A DNA stretch of 64,000 bases from Paraburkholderia rhizosphaerae (GTDB lineage: Bacteria; Pseudomonadota; Gammaproteobacteria; Burkholderiales; Burkholderiaceae), in NCBI RefSeq assembly GCF_004366595.1, contig NZ_SORE01000002.1, positions 124,001-188,000 of the forward strand, read 5' to 3'. The position numbers and the translations under genes are program-made. Shown piece by piece: positions 7,744 to 17,623 of the stretch (its first letter is position 1; each line of letters begins with the position of its first letter). A model generated the notes under the pieces. The model saw only the letters and a program-made list of their open reading frames with translations. It searched no databases and was not told the origin of the DNA.

Positions 7744-9227
7744 GCGACCTGAACCCCGTCAATCCGGTTGCGATGACCGTCTTCATCGCTTTCTTCCTGC
7801 TCGTCACCGTAATGGGCTTCCTCGCGTCGCGGTGGAAGCGCGGCGATCTGAATCAACTGCACGAGTGGGGTCTCGGCGGTCGCCAGTTCGGCACGATCAT
7901 TACGTGGTTCCTCGTCGGCGGCGACTTCTACACCGCCTATACCGTGATCGCAGTGCCGGCACTCGTCTATTCGGTCGGCGCGTACGGCTTCTTTGCATTG
8001 CCGTATACGATCATCGTGTATCCGTTCGTGTTCGCCGTGATGCCGAAGCTGTGGAAAGTCGCGCACGCGAAGAATCACATCACCGCGGCCGACTACGTGC
8101 ACGGCGAGTATGGCGGCAAGTGGTTCCCGGCGGCGGTCGCGCTGACCGGTATCGTCGCGACGATGCCGTATATCGCGCTGCAACTGGTCGGCATGCAGGT
8201 CGTGATCAAGGGCCTTGGCGTGTCCGGCGAACTGCCGCTCGTGATCGCGTTCGTGATTCTCGCGCTGTATACGTACACGAGCGGCCTGCGCGCGCCCGCG
8301 ATGATCGCGTTCGTCAAGGACATCATGATCTACATCGTGGTGATCGCGGCGGTGTGGCTGATTCCGCTGAAACTCGGCGGCTACGCGCATGTGTTCGAGG
8401 CGGCCGACCTGCACTTCCAGGCGAAAGGCGGCGCGACCGGCATTCTGCTGAAGCCGACGCAATACACCGCGTTCGCATCGCTCGCGCTCGGCTCGGCTCT
8501 CGCGGCCTTCATGTACCCACATACGATGACCGCGGTGCTGTCGTCGGCGTCGCCGCAGACGGTGCGCAAGAACGCGATCTTCCTGCCGGCGTATACGCTT
8601 CTGCTCGGCCTGATCGCGCTGCTCGGCTATATGGCGATTGCCGCTGGCGTGAACGTGAAGTCGGCTTCGGATGTCGTGCCGACGCTGTTCGGCAAGCTGT
8701 TCCCGTCGTGGTTCGTCGGCTTCGCCGCGGCCGCGATCGCGATCAGCGCACTGGTGCCGGCCGCGATCATGTCTATTGGCGCAGCGAACCTGTTCACGCG
8801 CAACCTGTGGCGTCCGCTGGTTTCGCCGAACATGAGCGGGCCGCAGGAAGCATCGACCGCGAAGTTCGTGTCGCTGGCCGTGAAGTTCGGCGCGCTGCTG
8901 TTTATCGTGTTCCTGCCGACGCAATACGCAATCGACCTGCAACTGCTCGGTGGCGTGTGGATTCTGCAGATCTTCCCGGCCATCGTGTTTACGCTGTACA
9001 CGCGACGCCTGAACACGGCGGGGCTGTTCCTCGGCTGGCTGGTCGGCATCGTGCTCGGCACCGGGCTCGCAATCGAGCAGGGGCTCAAGCCGGTGTTTAC
9101 CGTGCATGTCGGCGACGCGAGCTGGCCGTTGTATATCGGCCTGATCGCGCTCGCGGCGAATATCGTCGTCACGTTCGTTGTGTCGGTGGTGACGCCGAAG
9201 CGCGCGGTGGTGAGCGCGCGCGCTTAA
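7740..9227 (+). CDS. Sodium:solute symporter (SSS family), monocarboxylate/organic-acid permease-like
   Basis: A 495-residue inner-membrane permease with about 13 predicted spans. It starts at the ATG of the ATGA overlap with the DUF3311 gene. Family features are the N-terminal EWGLGGRQFGTIITWFLVGGDFYT-type signature (split here: EWGLGGRQFGTI, FLVGGDFYTAYT), LPYTIIVYPFVFAVMPKLW, ITAADYVHGEYG and the mid-protein AFMYPHTMTAVLSS. These resemble the MctP monocarboxylate permease branch more than proline or sugar symporters. The substrate is inferred only by resemblance. A terminator follows about 75 bases downstream. Confidence 0.92.
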   Translation: MSDLNPVNPVAMTVFIAFFLLVTVMGFLASRWKRGDLNQLHEWGLGGRQFGTIITWFLVGGDFYTAYTVIAVPALVYSVGAYGFFALPYTIIVYPFVFAVMPKLWKVAHAKNHITAADYVHGEYGGKWFPAAVALTGIVATMPYIALQLVGMQVVIKGLGVSGELPLVIAFVILALYTYTSGLRAPAMIAFVKDIMIYIVVIAAVWLIPLKLGGYAHVFEAADLHFQAKGGATGILLKPTQYTAFASLALGSALAAFMYPHTMTAVLSSASPQTVRKNAIFLPAYTLLLGLIALLGYMAIAAGVNVKSASDVVPTLFGKLFPSWFVGFAAAAIAISALVPAAIMSIGAANLFTRNLWRPLVSPNMSGPQEASTAKFVSLAVKFGALLFIVFLPTQYAIDLQLLGGVWILQIFPAIVFTLYTRRLNTAGLFLGWLVGIVLGTGLAIEQGLKPVFTVHVGDASWPLYIGLIALAANIVVTFVVSVVTPKRAVVSARA

Positions 9228-9302
9228 GCGAGCACGGCGTTCGCGGCGTACCGGCTGATCTCTCGCGGCCGGCGCGCTACGTTCCCGCTAGTGCTTTGAA
9301 TC

Positions 9303-9334
9303 GCAGCCGCCTTCGGGCGGCTGCTTGCATTTTG
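9303..9334 (+). terminator. Terminator downstream of the symporter
   Basis: GCAGCCGCC (9303-9311) and GGCGGCTGC (9316-9324) form a 9-bp stem with a four-base loop, followed by TTGCATTTT. Confidence 0.7.
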
Positions 9335-9475
9335 GCGCGACGGCTTTCGCGTGTCGGCGCGGCTGTCGCGTCGGGTGCGTTGCGCGCTGCGATGACCCGA
9401 CCGTTCACGTCAAAACGCGGCCCTATGGGGGCTGGTTTGGTACGATGCAGCCTTTTCTGCCGACGGTAAGCCCGC

Positions 9476-12067
9476 GTGAAACGATCCATCGCGCCATTCG
9501 TCCGCAATCTGTGCGCGACGACGGGCGCTTTCCTCAAGCCCTATGCAATGCGCGCGCTCGAGCGCGTGCGTCATCCGACGCGGCGTGGTGTCGCGCTGAC
9601 GCTCGCCGCCGTGCCCGCGCTGGTGCTGTTGTACGTGCTGGTGCTGATTCCGTTTACGCCGGGCATCGGCGACATTCGCAAGGCGAAGCTCGAGCAGCCG
9701 GCCCAGGTGATATCCGCGGACGGCAAGCTGCTCGCGACGTTCAAGCCGTCGAACCGCGAGTGGGTCAAGCTGACCGACATTTCGCCGCATGTGATCGACG
9801 CGCTGATTTCGACCGAAGACCATCGCTTCTACGAACATCACGGGATCGACTGGAAGCGCACGGCGTCCGCTGCGCTGCAAACGTTTTCCGGCGACCGCCA
9901 GGGCGGCTCGACGATCACGCAGCAACTGGCGCGCAATCTGTATCCCGACGAAATCGGCCGCGCGCCGACGCTCACACGCAAGATCAAGGAAGCGATCACC
10001 GCATTCAAGATCGAAGCGGTCTATACGAAGAGCGAGATTCTCGAAACCTATCTGAACACGGTGCCGTTCCTGTACAACGCGTATGGGATCGAAATGGCCG
10101 CCCGCACGTACTTCGATAAATCGGCTCATGACTTGACGGTGCTCGAAAGCGCGACGCTGATCGGCATGCTGAAGGGCAATAGCTACTACAACCCGGTGAT
10201 CAACCCGGACCGCGCGTTGCAGCGCCGCAATATCGTGCTCGCGCAGATGGTGAAGTACCAGCGGCTCGCGCCGGCGACGTATCAGACGCTGCAACGGCGG
10301 TCGCTGGCGATCGATTTCGAGCGGCAGACCGAGCCGCCGGGTCCGGCGCCGCATTTCGCGCAGCAGTTGCGCAAGTGGCTGATCGGGTGGGCCGACGCGA
10401 ACGACTACAACATCTATTCGGATGGCCTCGTCGTGCGCACCACGATCGATTCGCGTCTGCAGACGATGGCGACCCAGGCGCTCAGCTGGCAAGGCAACCA
10501 GTTGCAGTCGATCGCGAATTCGGTCTGGGGCACGCGCAACGCGTGTGCCGCGCACAAGGACGTATTCAATGCATTCGTGCGCGAAACGCCCGAGTATCGC
10601 GACGCAAAGCAATCGGGTCTCGCCGACGATGCGGCGCTGAAACAGGTCGAATCCGACCGGCATCTGATGCAGAAGCTGTGCGACGACAAAACGCGCGTGC
10701 AGGCCGCGTTTGTCGCGATCGATCCGCGCAATGGACAGATCAAGGCGTGGGTGGGCAGCCGCGACTTCGGCGACGATCCGTACGACCATGTATCGCAGGC
10801 GCGGCGCCAGCCGGGCTCGACGTTCAAGCCATTCGTGTACGGCGCCGCGTTCGAAAACGGCGCGAAGCCCGACGATACGTTCGTCGATCAGCCGGTCGAG
10901 ATCACGCTCGCCGGTGGGGAAATCTGGAAGCCAACCGACGACACGCCGCCCAGCGGCCGGCCGGTGACGCTGCGCGATGCGCTCGCGTATTCGAAGAACC
11001 GGATTACCGCGCAATTGATGGAGGAGGTCGGCCCGTCGAAGGTCGCGCGTCTCGCGTATGCGATGGGCGTGCGCGATAGCCGGCTCGACGCGGTGCCGTC
11101 GCTCGCGCTTGGCACGAGCCCGGTGACGCTGAAGGAAATGGTGTCTTCATACGGCACGATCGCGGATCGCGGCGCGTATGTCGCGCCGATGTTCGCTACC
11201 CGGATCGAAGATCGCGCGGGCAACGTGCTGGCCGAATTCCAGCCCGCGCGTGCCGAACAGACGCTGCCGCCGATCGCCGCGCAAACGCTGCTCGATGTGA
11301 TGCGCGACGTGGTCGACAAAGGGACGGGCTCGGCGATTCGCACGCGCTTCGGGATTCGTGCGGACGTCGCAGGAAAAACCGGCACCACGCAGGACGATGC
11401 GGACGGCTGGTTCATCCTGATGCATCCGCAACTGGTGGCGGGCGCGTGGGTCGGCTTCAACGATAGCCGCGTGACGCTGCGCAGCGACTATTGGGGGCAG
11501 GGCGCGCATAGTGCGTTGCCGATCGTCGGCGATTTCTTCCAGCGGGCGCTGCGCTCGCGGCTTGTCGATCCGCGCGCGAAGTTCGTCGAGGAACCGGAAA
11601 CGAGCGTGTTTGCTTCATTGCGCGCGACGTTGGATGGGTGGTGGACGCGTCTGTTCGGTGAGCAGAAGAAACCGGCGTCGCTGAAGGAAAAGGAAGGTTC
11701 ACGTACGCCAAGGCGCACGACAGCGCAGGCGCTTGCACCGTCACCGGCACCATCGCCCGCGCCTGCGCTTGCGGAGCCGCGCGATGGCGAACCCGCGCAG
11801 ATCGTCACGCCACACGGCGCTTCGATGCCGCCGCTGTTGTCGCCGCCGGGTAGCCATGGCGCGCAGGGTGCGGCGTCCGCGAGCGGCACGGCCGTGGCGG
11901 GAGCGCCGCCCGGATCGCAGTCCACTTCGGCGCTGCAGGCTGGCGCCGCGCCGGGCACGCCGCCCACCCCGCAGACGTCGCTCGATCAATGGATCGATCA
12001 GCGCATGAATACACCGGACGCAGGCGCGTCGCGGACGCCCGCAAGCGGCCCTGTCGCACCTCAATGA
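9476..12067 (+). CDS. Class A penicillin-binding protein (glycosyltransferase-transpeptidase)
   Basis: An 863-residue bifunctional peptidoglycan synthase anchored by one membrane span (about residues 38-60). The GT51 domain has the catalytic E114 in STEDHRFYEHHGIDW and the QGGSTITQQLARNLY motif, with KIKEAITAFKIEAVYTKSEI after it. The transpeptidase domain has the nucleophile S448 in PGSTFKPF, S506-x-N508 (YSKN) and K634-T-G-T (KTGTT). All catalytic motifs are intact. From about residue 740 the tail is a long proline/alanine-rich, probably disordered region. The start is a GTG. The arrangement resembles PBP1C/MrcA-like proteins of Burkholderia; I do not assign a symbol. It stands alone. Confidence 0.93.
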   Translation: MKRSIAPFVRNLCATTGAFLKPYAMRALERVRHPTRRGVALTLAAVPALVLLYVLVLIPFTPGIGDIRKAKLEQPAQVISADGKLLATFKPSNREWVKLTDISPHVIDALISTEDHRFYEHHGIDWKRTASAALQTFSGDRQGGSTITQQLARNLYPDEIGRAPTLTRKIKEAITAFKIEAVYTKSEILETYLNTVPFLYNAYGIEMAARTYFDKSAHDLTVLESATLIGMLKGNSYYNPVINPDRALQRRNIVLAQMVKYQRLAPATYQTLQRRSLAIDFERQTEPPGPAPHFAQQLRKWLIGWADANDYNIYSDGLVVRTTIDSRLQTMATQALSWQGNQLQSIANSVWGTRNACAAHKDVFNAFVRETPEYRDAKQSGLADDAALKQVESDRHLMQKLCDDKTRVQAAFVAIDPRNGQIKAWVGSRDFGDDPYDHVSQARRQPGSTFKPFVYGAAFENGAKPDDTFVDQPVEITLAGGEIWKPTDDTPPSGRPVTLRDALAYSKNRITAQLMEEVGPSKVARLAYAMGVRDSRLDAVPSLALGTSPVTLKEMVSSYGTIADRGAYVAPMFATRIEDRAGNVLAEFQPARAEQTLPPIAAQTLLDVMRDVVDKGTGSAIRTRFGIRADVAGKTGTTQDDADGWFILMHPQLVAGAWVGFNDSRVTLRSDYWGQGAHSALPIVGDFFQRALRSRLVDPRAKFVEEPETSVFASLRATLDGWWTRLFGEQKKPASLKEKEGSRTPRRTTAQALAPSPAPSPAPALAEPRDGEPAQIVTPHGASMPPLLSPPGSHGAQGAASASGTAVAGAPPGSQSTSALQAGAAPGTPPTPQTSLDQWIDQRMNTPDAGASRTPASGPVAPQ

Positions 12068-12133
12068 GCCGTCGCAAAGCGACGCCGCCTCGTGGGCGGG
12101 TTCGCCACGTGGCCAGGGCTGGCCGGGGCTGAC

Positions 12134-13063
12134 TTATGTGAGCTCGAACCCGCCTCCGGAACTGGCGGACCCAGGATCGTGGCGGTTGAGCAGACGAATC
12201 ATCGTTAGCGCATTGCGTTGCGCGGAGTCTTCGAAACAGTTATTGAACACCACATCCGTGCGATCGACCCGTTTGGCGATTTCGCGAATCGGAAGGGTCA
12301 ACTGCTCGAGCTCTTCGTCGCTGTAGTCGTAGTTAAAACGCCCGGCCGCCGTGGTGCTGCCAGACCACGTTTCCGCGTTGCGGCCGTGCAACCGTACGAT
12401 CGCGAGGCGCGCCGACGTAGCTTCCCACACCGTATGCGCGCGCGTCGTCACATCCGGCGCATCCATCACGACGTGAACCAGCCCGCGCTCGCGTTCGAAC
12501 GCGAGTGTCCACGCGCGGTGGCGATCGTCGAACCAGCTCGCGTTGCGAAACTCGAATGCGGTCAGATAAGGCGCCATCCGGTCCGCGCAATGCGCGACGT
12601 GCGCGTGATCGCGACGCGCGGTGGTGACCCACGGCGCGAACTGGAACAGCACCGCGCCGAGCTTGCCGGCCACGCGCAGCGGCTCGAGCGCCTCAAAAAA
12701 GCGCCGCCAGAGTTCGTCGACGATGTCGGGTGGCAGGTCGCGGTAGTACAGGTTCTTCTTGCCGGTTTGCGGCAGCGCCTGCTGGATATCCGGCGGAAAG
12801 AACTTCGGCTCGGTTTGATGCCCGGTAAACAGCCGGAATGCCTTCATGTTGAACGTGAAGCCCGGCGGCGTGCGCTGCGCCCACAGCGCGCTGTTGGCCG
12901 CGCTGGGCATCGCGTAGTACGACGCATCGACTTCGACCATCGGAAAATGTTCGGCGTAGAAGCGCAGCCGCGCCTCGGCGCTCGTGCAGCCCTTCGGATA
13001 AAACCGGCCGGATTTGATCAGCGTGGCGTCGGTCCACGACGCGGTACCGACTTCGATCGACAT
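12134..13063 (-). CDS. DUF72 family protein, copy 2
   Basis: A 309-residue DUF72/YecE-like protein. Signatures are IEVGTASWTDATLIKSGRFY at the N-terminus, VDASYYAMPSAANSALWAQR, FTFNMKAFRLFTGHQTEP, LGAVLFQFAPW, FEFRNASWFDDRHRAWTL and RLHGRNAETWSGSTTAAGRF. I chose the ATG at 13063 because GGAG lies seven bases upstream; the ORF-limit ATG five codons earlier has no such site. It is only distantly similar to copy 1. It is divergent from the DUF2252 gene, with about 200 bases between their starts. Confidence 0.9.
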   Translation of the reverse strand: MSIEVGTASWTDATLIKSGRFYPKGCTSAEARLRFYAEHFPMVEVDASYYAMPSAANSALWAQRTPPGFTFNMKAFRLFTGHQTEPKFFPPDIQQALPQTGKKNLYYRDLPPDIVDELWRRFFEALEPLRVAGKLGAVLFQFAPWVTTARRDHAHVAHCADRMAPYLTAFEFRNASWFDDRHRAWTLAFERERGLVHVVMDAPDVTTRAHTVWEATSARLAIVRLHGRNAETWSGSTTAAGRFNYDYSDEELEQLTLPIREIAKRVDRTDVVFNNCFEDSAQRNALTMIRLLNRHDPGSASSGGGFELT

Positions 13064-13200
13064 GTTGCAGCGCTCCATGGGCCCGAAAATCGTCTTTGCA
13101 TGGTACTGCGCCGCGTGCCCGTGCGGGCGACGCAGGTTTGCCGGCAGGGAGGCCTGGCCAACGCCGCGGCCGCAAGCCGATGATTCGCGTGCACAGGCCC

Positions 13201-13206
13201 TATAAT
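13201..13206 (+). promoter_or_regulatory. Putative -10 box upstream of the DUF2252 gene
   Basis: TATAAT, consensus -10 hexamer 60 bases before the DUF2252 start. The hexamer 17 bases upstream does not resemble TTGACA. Confidence 0.35.
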
Positions 13207-13265
13207 CACACAGGTCATTTCAATGGCTATCCGCTGCACGACGACCAACAACAACGGAGAAGCGC

Positions 13266-14672
13266 ATGAAGGGCAGCACCATCGCGGAACGGGAAGCCGT
13301 CGGCCGGGCCGCGCGCGAGCGATCGAAGCGCTCGAGCCATCGCGCGGTCGGCGAGATTCGCCGCGACCCGCTCGAACTGATCCGGCAAAGCAGCGAGGGC
13401 CGCATCCGCAAGCTGGTCGCGCTGCGCTATGGCCGCATGGCCGCCTCGCCGCTCGCCTTCCTGCGCGGCAGCGCCATCCTGCAGGCGCACGATCTGGGCC
13501 AGGTGCCGCATACAGACCTTGTACTGCCGATCTGCGGCGATAGCCATCTGCTGAATTTCGGCGGCTTCTCGACGCCCGACCGTCAGCTGGTCTTCGATGT
13601 CAACGATTTCGACGAAGTCTCGCATGGCCCGTTCGAGTGGGACCTGAAGCGGTTGGTCGCAAGCTTCGCGGTGACCGCGCGGCAACTGGGCTTTAGCCGC
13701 GGCGCCGCGCACGATGCGGTGATGTCGGCGGTGCTGCAGTATCGCGACCGGGTCGCGCAATACGCGCAAAGCGGCACGCTCGAGCTCTGGTACGAGCGCA
13801 TCACATTCGACCGGATGATCGAAGCGGTGCTGGCGCCCGAGGGCCGCCGCCGGATCCGGCGCGGCATGGAAAAGGCGGCCGGCCGCATCCACGAAGGCAT
13901 GCTCGACAAGGTCGTGGAGCGCGTCGACGACCGCCTGGTCATGCGCGACCTGCCGGGTCTTTTCCACGTGCATGTCGGCGATACGCTATTTACGTCTGAA
14001 GATGACGGCGTCCGTATCGGCGACGGGCACAAGCTGATCGACGGCGCGTATGCCGACTATCTGCAGACGCTGCCGCCGGACCGGCGCGAACTGCTCGCGC
14101 AGTTCACGATTCAGGATTTCTCCTTTAAGGTGGCCGGAATCGGCAGTCTCGGCGCGCGCTGCTTCGTGCTGCTAGCCACCGATCCTTCCGGCAAGCCGCT
14201 GTTCCTGCAACTGAAGGAGGCGCTGCCTTCGGTGGTCGCGCGCTTCTTCAAGTCGAAGGAGCCGCGCCACGAAGGCGAGCGCGTGGTGCGCGCGCAGCAG
14301 ATGCTGCAGGCGACCAGCGATATTTTTCTCGGCTGGGCAACCGGGCCAGGCGGCCGTCCGTTTTATGTGCGGCAACTGTTCGATATGAAGATGTCACCGA
14401 ATCTCGAACACGTCGACACCGAACTGCTCAATGGCTATGCGCGTGTATGCGGCTGGGCGCTGGCGCGCGCGCATGCGCGGGCGAGCGGCAAGGCGATCGA
14501 AATTGCCGCCTACATCGGACGCAACGATCAATTCGCCGAGGCGCTGGCCGACTACGCGTTCGCATATGCGGACCAGGTCGAGCGCGACTACGATGCGTTT
14601 CTGAAAGCATGCCGCAGCGGCGCGCTCGACGCGCGTACTGACGAAGACATGGCCGCCGACTTCCGCGTGTAG
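13266..14672 (+). CDS. DUF2252 domain protein (phosphotransferase-like fold)
   Basis: A 468-residue cytoplasmic protein with the full DUF2252 pattern: FLRGSAILQAHDL, then CGDSHLLNFGGF (D92, H94, N97), then FDVNDFDEVSHGPFEWDLKR (D111, D114, D116). These two blocks resemble the HGDxHxxN and DFD motifs of aminoglycoside phosphotransferase-type kinases, so a kinase-like activity is possible, but no substrate is known for the family. The C-terminal half includes KEALPSVVARFF, FYVRQLFDMKMSP and GWALARAHARASG. It starts at an ATG with GGAGAAG upstream. A small GlsB-type membrane protein gene follows. Confidence 0.9.
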   Translation: MKGSTIAEREAVGRAARERSKRSSHRAVGEIRRDPLELIRQSSEGRIRKLVALRYGRMAASPLAFLRGSAILQAHDLGQVPHTDLVLPICGDSHLLNFGGFSTPDRQLVFDVNDFDEVSHGPFEWDLKRLVASFAVTARQLGFSRGAAHDAVMSAVLQYRDRVAQYAQSGTLELWYERITFDRMIEAVLAPEGRRRIRRGMEKAAGRIHEGMLDKVVERVDDRLVMRDLPGLFHVHVGDTLFTSEDDGVRIGDGHKLIDGAYADYLQTLPPDRRELLAQFTIQDFSFKVAGIGSLGARCFVLLATDPSGKPLFLQLKEALPSVVARFFKSKEPRHEGERVVRAQQMLQATSDIFLGWATGPGGRPFYVRQLFDMKMSPNLEHVDTELLNGYARVCGWALARAHARASGKAIEIAAYIGRNDQFAEALADYAFAYADQVERDYDAFLKACRSGALDARTDEDMAADFRV

Positions 14673-14780
14673 GGATCGACGTACGGATCACATACGGAAC
14701 GCAAGGCGCGAACCGGGGGAGCCACGGCACGCTGTGCCGTTCAGCCACGACACGTGGCATCACTGACGAGGGAGGTGCAT

Positions 14781-15032
14781 ATGCTTTCGTTCATCGGTAC
14801 GTTGATCGTTGGTTTGGTGGTCGGCCTGATCGCGCGCGCGATCAAACCCGGCGACGACAACATGGGCATCATCATGACCGTCGTGCTCGGTATCGCGGGC
14901 TCGCTGATCGCGGGTTACGTCGGGCGGGCGGCCGGCTGGTACCACCCGGGGCAAGGGGCAGGATGGATTGCGTCGGTGATCGGCGCGATCGTGCTGCTGG
15001 TGATTGTCGGGTTGATCCGCAAGCGCACGTAG
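14781..15032 (+). CDS. GlsB/YeaQ/YmgE family stress-response membrane protein
   Basis: An 83-residue protein with three hydrophobic helices and the family motifs LIVGLVVGLIARAIKPG, GIIMTVVLGIAGSLIAGYVG and IGAIVLLVIVGLI. The ATG at 14781 has GGGAGG eight bases upstream; the upstream in-frame start is not supported. The family is usually induced by general stress; no regulator is visible here. Confidence 0.92.
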   Translation: MLSFIGTLIVGLVVGLIARAIKPGDDNMGIIMTVVLGIAGSLIAGYVGRAAGWYHPGQGAGWIASVIGAIVLLVIVGLIRKRT

Positions 15033-15245
15033 TCGCGTCGGCGGCACGCGATGCGCGGAGCAAGCGTGGTTGCCCGCGAGACTGCGCCGCGCACGCGATT
15101 CGGTCATCATGCCGTGTGGATAATGCGCTCGGCTCGCGGCTGAACGGCCGCGATGCGCGAGCGCGCAAGCGTGAGCGATGCGTATGCGTATGCCTCTGCG
15201 TGAAACGCGCGCGCACGGTGTCCATCCCTACTCAAGGAGCGCACG

Positions 15246-16079
15246 GTGGCTGAACATAGCGCGGACGATGTCCGCGAAGCACAGATGGCATTCGGCGAAC
15301 AGGAAGCTCCGAAAGCGCGGCGTACGTCGCTCGGCAAGGTCGCGCTGGTGACCGGCGCGGGCAGCGGCATCGGCCGCGCGACCGCGCGCAAGTTGTTCGA
15401 GCACGGCTACAGCGTGGTGCTGACCGGCCGCCGGCCGCAGCCGCTCGACGAACTCGCGGCAGAGGCGCTCACCAGCGGTTTCGACGCCTTCGCGCACGCT
15501 TGCGACGTCGTGGATCCGGCCGGTGTCGCCGCGCTATTCGATGCGATTCGCGCGCGCTATGGGCGCCTCGACGTGCTGTTCAACAACGCGGGACGCAATG
15601 CGCCGGCCGTCGAGATCGATGCGCTCGCGCTGGAAGACTGGCGCGCGGTGGTCGATACGAATCTGACCGGCGTATTCCTTTGCACGCAGGCTGCCTTTGC
15701 GATGATGAAAGCGCAGACGCCGCGCGGCGGGCGCATTATCAACAACGGGTCGATCTCCGCGCATGCGCCACGTCCGTACAGCATTGCTTACACGGCGACG
15801 AAGCATGCGATTACCGGCCTCACGAAATCCGTTTCGCTCGATGGGCGTCCGTACGATATCGTTTGCGGGCAGATCGACATCGGCAATGCGTCGACCGAGA
15901 TGGCCGCGCGTATGGCGAAGGGCGTGCCGCAGGCGAACGGCGAAATCGCGGTCGAGCCGTTGATGGATGTCGAGCATGTCGCGGATGCGGTGCTGCATAT
16001 GGCGGGTTTACCGCTGTCGGCGAACGTGCAATTCATGACAATCATGGCAAGCAAGATGCCGTTTGTCGGGCGGGGGTGA
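15246..16079 (+). CDS. Short-chain dehydrogenase/reductase
   Basis: A 277-residue classical SDR oxidoreductase. The Rossmann motif TGAGSGIG is at about residues 37-44, NNAG at about 115-118, and the catalytic YxxxK appears as YTATK near residue 180 with an upstream serine in [12 protein letters not shown]. The first 30 residues are a charged extension before the fold ([11 protein letters not shown]). It starts at GTG with AAGGAG seven bases upstream (15234-15239). It is a single gene next to the T6SS locus. The substrate cannot be told from sequence. Confidence 0.92.
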   Translation: MAEHSADDVREAQMAFGEQEAPKARRTSLGKVALVTGAGSGIGRATARKLFEHGYSVVLTGRRPQPLDELAAEALTSGFDAFAHACDVVDPAGVAALFDAIRARYGRLDVLFNNAGRNAPAVEIDALALEDWRAVVDTNLTGVFLCTQAAFAMMKAQTPRGGRIINNGSISAHAPRPYSIAYTATKHAITGLTKSVSLDGRPYDIVCGQIDIGNASTEMAARMAKGVPQANGEIAVEPLMDVEHVADAVLHMAGLPLSANVQFMTIMASKMPFVGRG

Positions 16080-16185
16080 GGCGGCGGGCGATACGGATGC
16101 CGTAGCGAGGGGCGCGGTAGTCAGATTGCGCGCTCGCGCATGCACAGTGACTGCGACGGTGAGCCGCCGACCCGCCACCGCGGGG

Positions 16186-16461
16186 CTATTCGTCGAAAAA
16201 TGTCGAGCGCGCAATAACGCGGTTTGTACCGCGTGGGCACTCGCATGCCACGATATCGCCGTCGCGCACGGCGGTCGCACTGGTCAGACTCCAGCCGGTT
16301 GCCGTGCCCAGCATCGGGCCGGTCTTGCCGCAGCGCCCGCAGGATGCCAGTCCCATGTTTGTCGCCAGCGCGGCACTCTGGTCCGAAAAAGACTCGTCAC
16401 CGTCGAGTACCTGTCCGCCGGTCGTGGTCCGGTTTCCTTTGATTGCCAGCATCGTTGCCAT
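16186..16461 (-). CDS. PAAR domain protein (T6SS spike tip)
   Basis: A 90-residue PAAR-repeat protein of the short Burkholderia type: MATMLAIKGNRTTTGGQVLD at the start, ASCGRCGKTGPMLG in the middle and DGDIVACECPRGTNRVIA at the end. The cysteine pairs (CGRC and CEC) are those that pin the cone. It caps the VgrG trimer in the T6SS spike. The ATG at 16461 has AGAGGA upstream; the ORF-limit start 12 codons earlier has no such site. It is the last gene of the minus-strand T6SS block and has no effector extension. Confidence 0.88.
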   Translation of the reverse strand: MATMLAIKGNRTTTGGQVLDGDESFSDQSAALATNMGLASCGRCGKTGPMLGTATGWSLTSATAVRDGDIVACECPRGTNRVIARSTFFDE

Positions 16462-16500
16462 CCTGACTTTCCTCTGGTGCCATGCAAAGCGGTTCAACGG

Positions 16501-16935
16501 TCAATACCGGTCCGGGGCCGCCTGTAGCATTCGAAGCCGCGTCCTGCCGTTCGGCGTGAACACCGTGTCGAAGCGCACCAGGCCTTCGCGGCGCAGATGG
16601 CACGCCATCGTGAAACCGAGTGTCATACCCGGCTCCTCGCTATGCACTTCGATCTCGACTGCCTTCAGGCGCGGCTCGAACTTCAGCAGCGTCGTTTCGA
16701 TCGCATGTCTGAGCTTGTGGGTTGAGGCGGGCAGGTGTCGATAGATTTCGGACAGGTCGTCGAGTCCGCAATCGGGCAGATGGGCGAGCGATCGACGCCG
16801 GCTGTTCAGGATTCGCTCGATGTTGTCCCGCACGGAAAGGAAGGTTTGCTCTTCCGGCGAGAAGTCTCTGATGGCCGAGCCGTCGGCGAAGTGCCCGGTA
16901 ATTCGCTCGAAAAGTCCAGCGCCTGTTCGTATCAT
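16501..16935 (-). CDS. tssE: Type VI secretion baseplate subunit TssE
   Basis: A 144-residue gp25-like baseplate wedge protein. It shows LFERITGHFAD near the N-terminus, the family block VRDNIERILNSRRRSLAHLP followed by DCGLDDLSEIY, and the C-terminal strand region KAVEIEVHSEE...MTLGFTMACHLRREGLVRFDT. It is located 10 bases downstream of tssL and 39 bases upstream of the PAAR gene, so it is co-transcribed with them. Confidence 0.93.
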   Translation of the reverse strand: MIRTGAGLFERITGHFADGSAIRDFSPEEQTFLSVRDNIERILNSRRRSLAHLPDCGLDDLSEIYRHLPASTHKLRHAIETTLLKFEPRLKAVEIEVHSEEPGMTLGFTMACHLRREGLVRFDTVFTPNGRTRLRMLQAAPDRY

Positions 16936-16945
16936 CCTGCATTCC

Positions 16946-17623
16946 TCAGCCGGCCATTCGGGCGATCGACGCGAGCAGCCACCGGTCGATTGCAGACCAC
17001 GCCAGTCCTGCCGCGATGCAGGCTGCGAAGACCCACGCCAGCGGCGACAGCGGCCGCGTGCGTGGCCGCGACGCGTTCACTACCACCGGGCCTGACGTAT
17101 CCTCCGCGACGTGATTCGCCGTGCCGTCCGTAGTCCGCCCAAGACGCAGGTCGATCTCATGCATCAGCGACGCACGTGCTTCCCCTCCGTGCACCGCGAA
17201 GCGCCCGGTAAAGCCGAGATCCAATATCGCGGCGAAGATCGCCAGCAGCGGCAGCACCGGCTGCCGCTCGCGCAGGCGCTGGTCGATGCGCCGCAGCAGT
17301 TCGTCGCCCGCGTCGTTGCGACCGAACACGCGAACCTGTAACGGCTCGCGTTCCCACGCGTCGCGCGCATCGTCAGTCAGCCCCTTTAGCGCTGCCTCGT
17401 CCAGCAGCGCGCACTGCGCGTAGAGTGCATCGTCAATGACGTCGAGCGGCAGGCCCCGCATCTGAAGTTCTTCGCGCAGGCTTGCGATCTGCGTATCGCA
17501 TTGATGACGCAACACCGGCAGCAGCGGCGGGCTATCGCTTGCAAGTTCCGCGACCGTGTACGCGCTATCGCGCAGCGCGACGGGCAGTAGACCTGGCTCC
17601 GGTTGTGCTGTTGCGGTGTTCAT
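16946..17623 (-). CDS. tssL: Type VI secretion membrane complex subunit TssL (DotU/IcmH)
   Basis: A 225-residue protein with the cytoplasmic DotU domain (residues about 20-180; QMRGLPLDVIDDALYAQCAL, DDARDAWEREPLQVRVFGRN, AIFAAILDLGFTGRF) and a single C-terminal membrane anchor (PLAWVFAACIAAGLAWSAI) at about residues 195-215. No OmpA-like peptidoglycan-binding extension is present. It forms the trans-envelope complex with TssM and TssJ. The start overlaps the tssK stop (ATGA), which indicates translational coupling. Confidence 0.92.
   Translation of the reverse strand: MNTATAQPEPGLLPVALRDSAYTVAELASDSPPLLPVLRHQCDTQIASLREELQMRGLPLDVIDDALYAQCALLDEAALKGLTDDARDAWEREPLQVRVFGRNDAGDELLRRIDQRLRERQPVLPLLAIFAAILDLGFTGRFAVHGGEARASLMHEIDLRLGRTTDGTANHVAEDTSGPVVVNASRPRTRPLSPLAWVFAACIAAGLAWSAIDRWLLASIARMAG

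Noticed and set aside
7725..9107. 460-codon minus-strand open frame opposite the symporter gene
   Set aside because: It is arginine/histidine-rich, mirrors the symporter codons and shows no domain; it is an antisense shadow typical of GC-rich DNA.
9410..11014. 534-codon minus-strand open frame opposite the penicillin-binding protein
   Set aside because: Arginine-rich composition and full overlap with a gene having intact catalytic motifs show it is a shadow frame.
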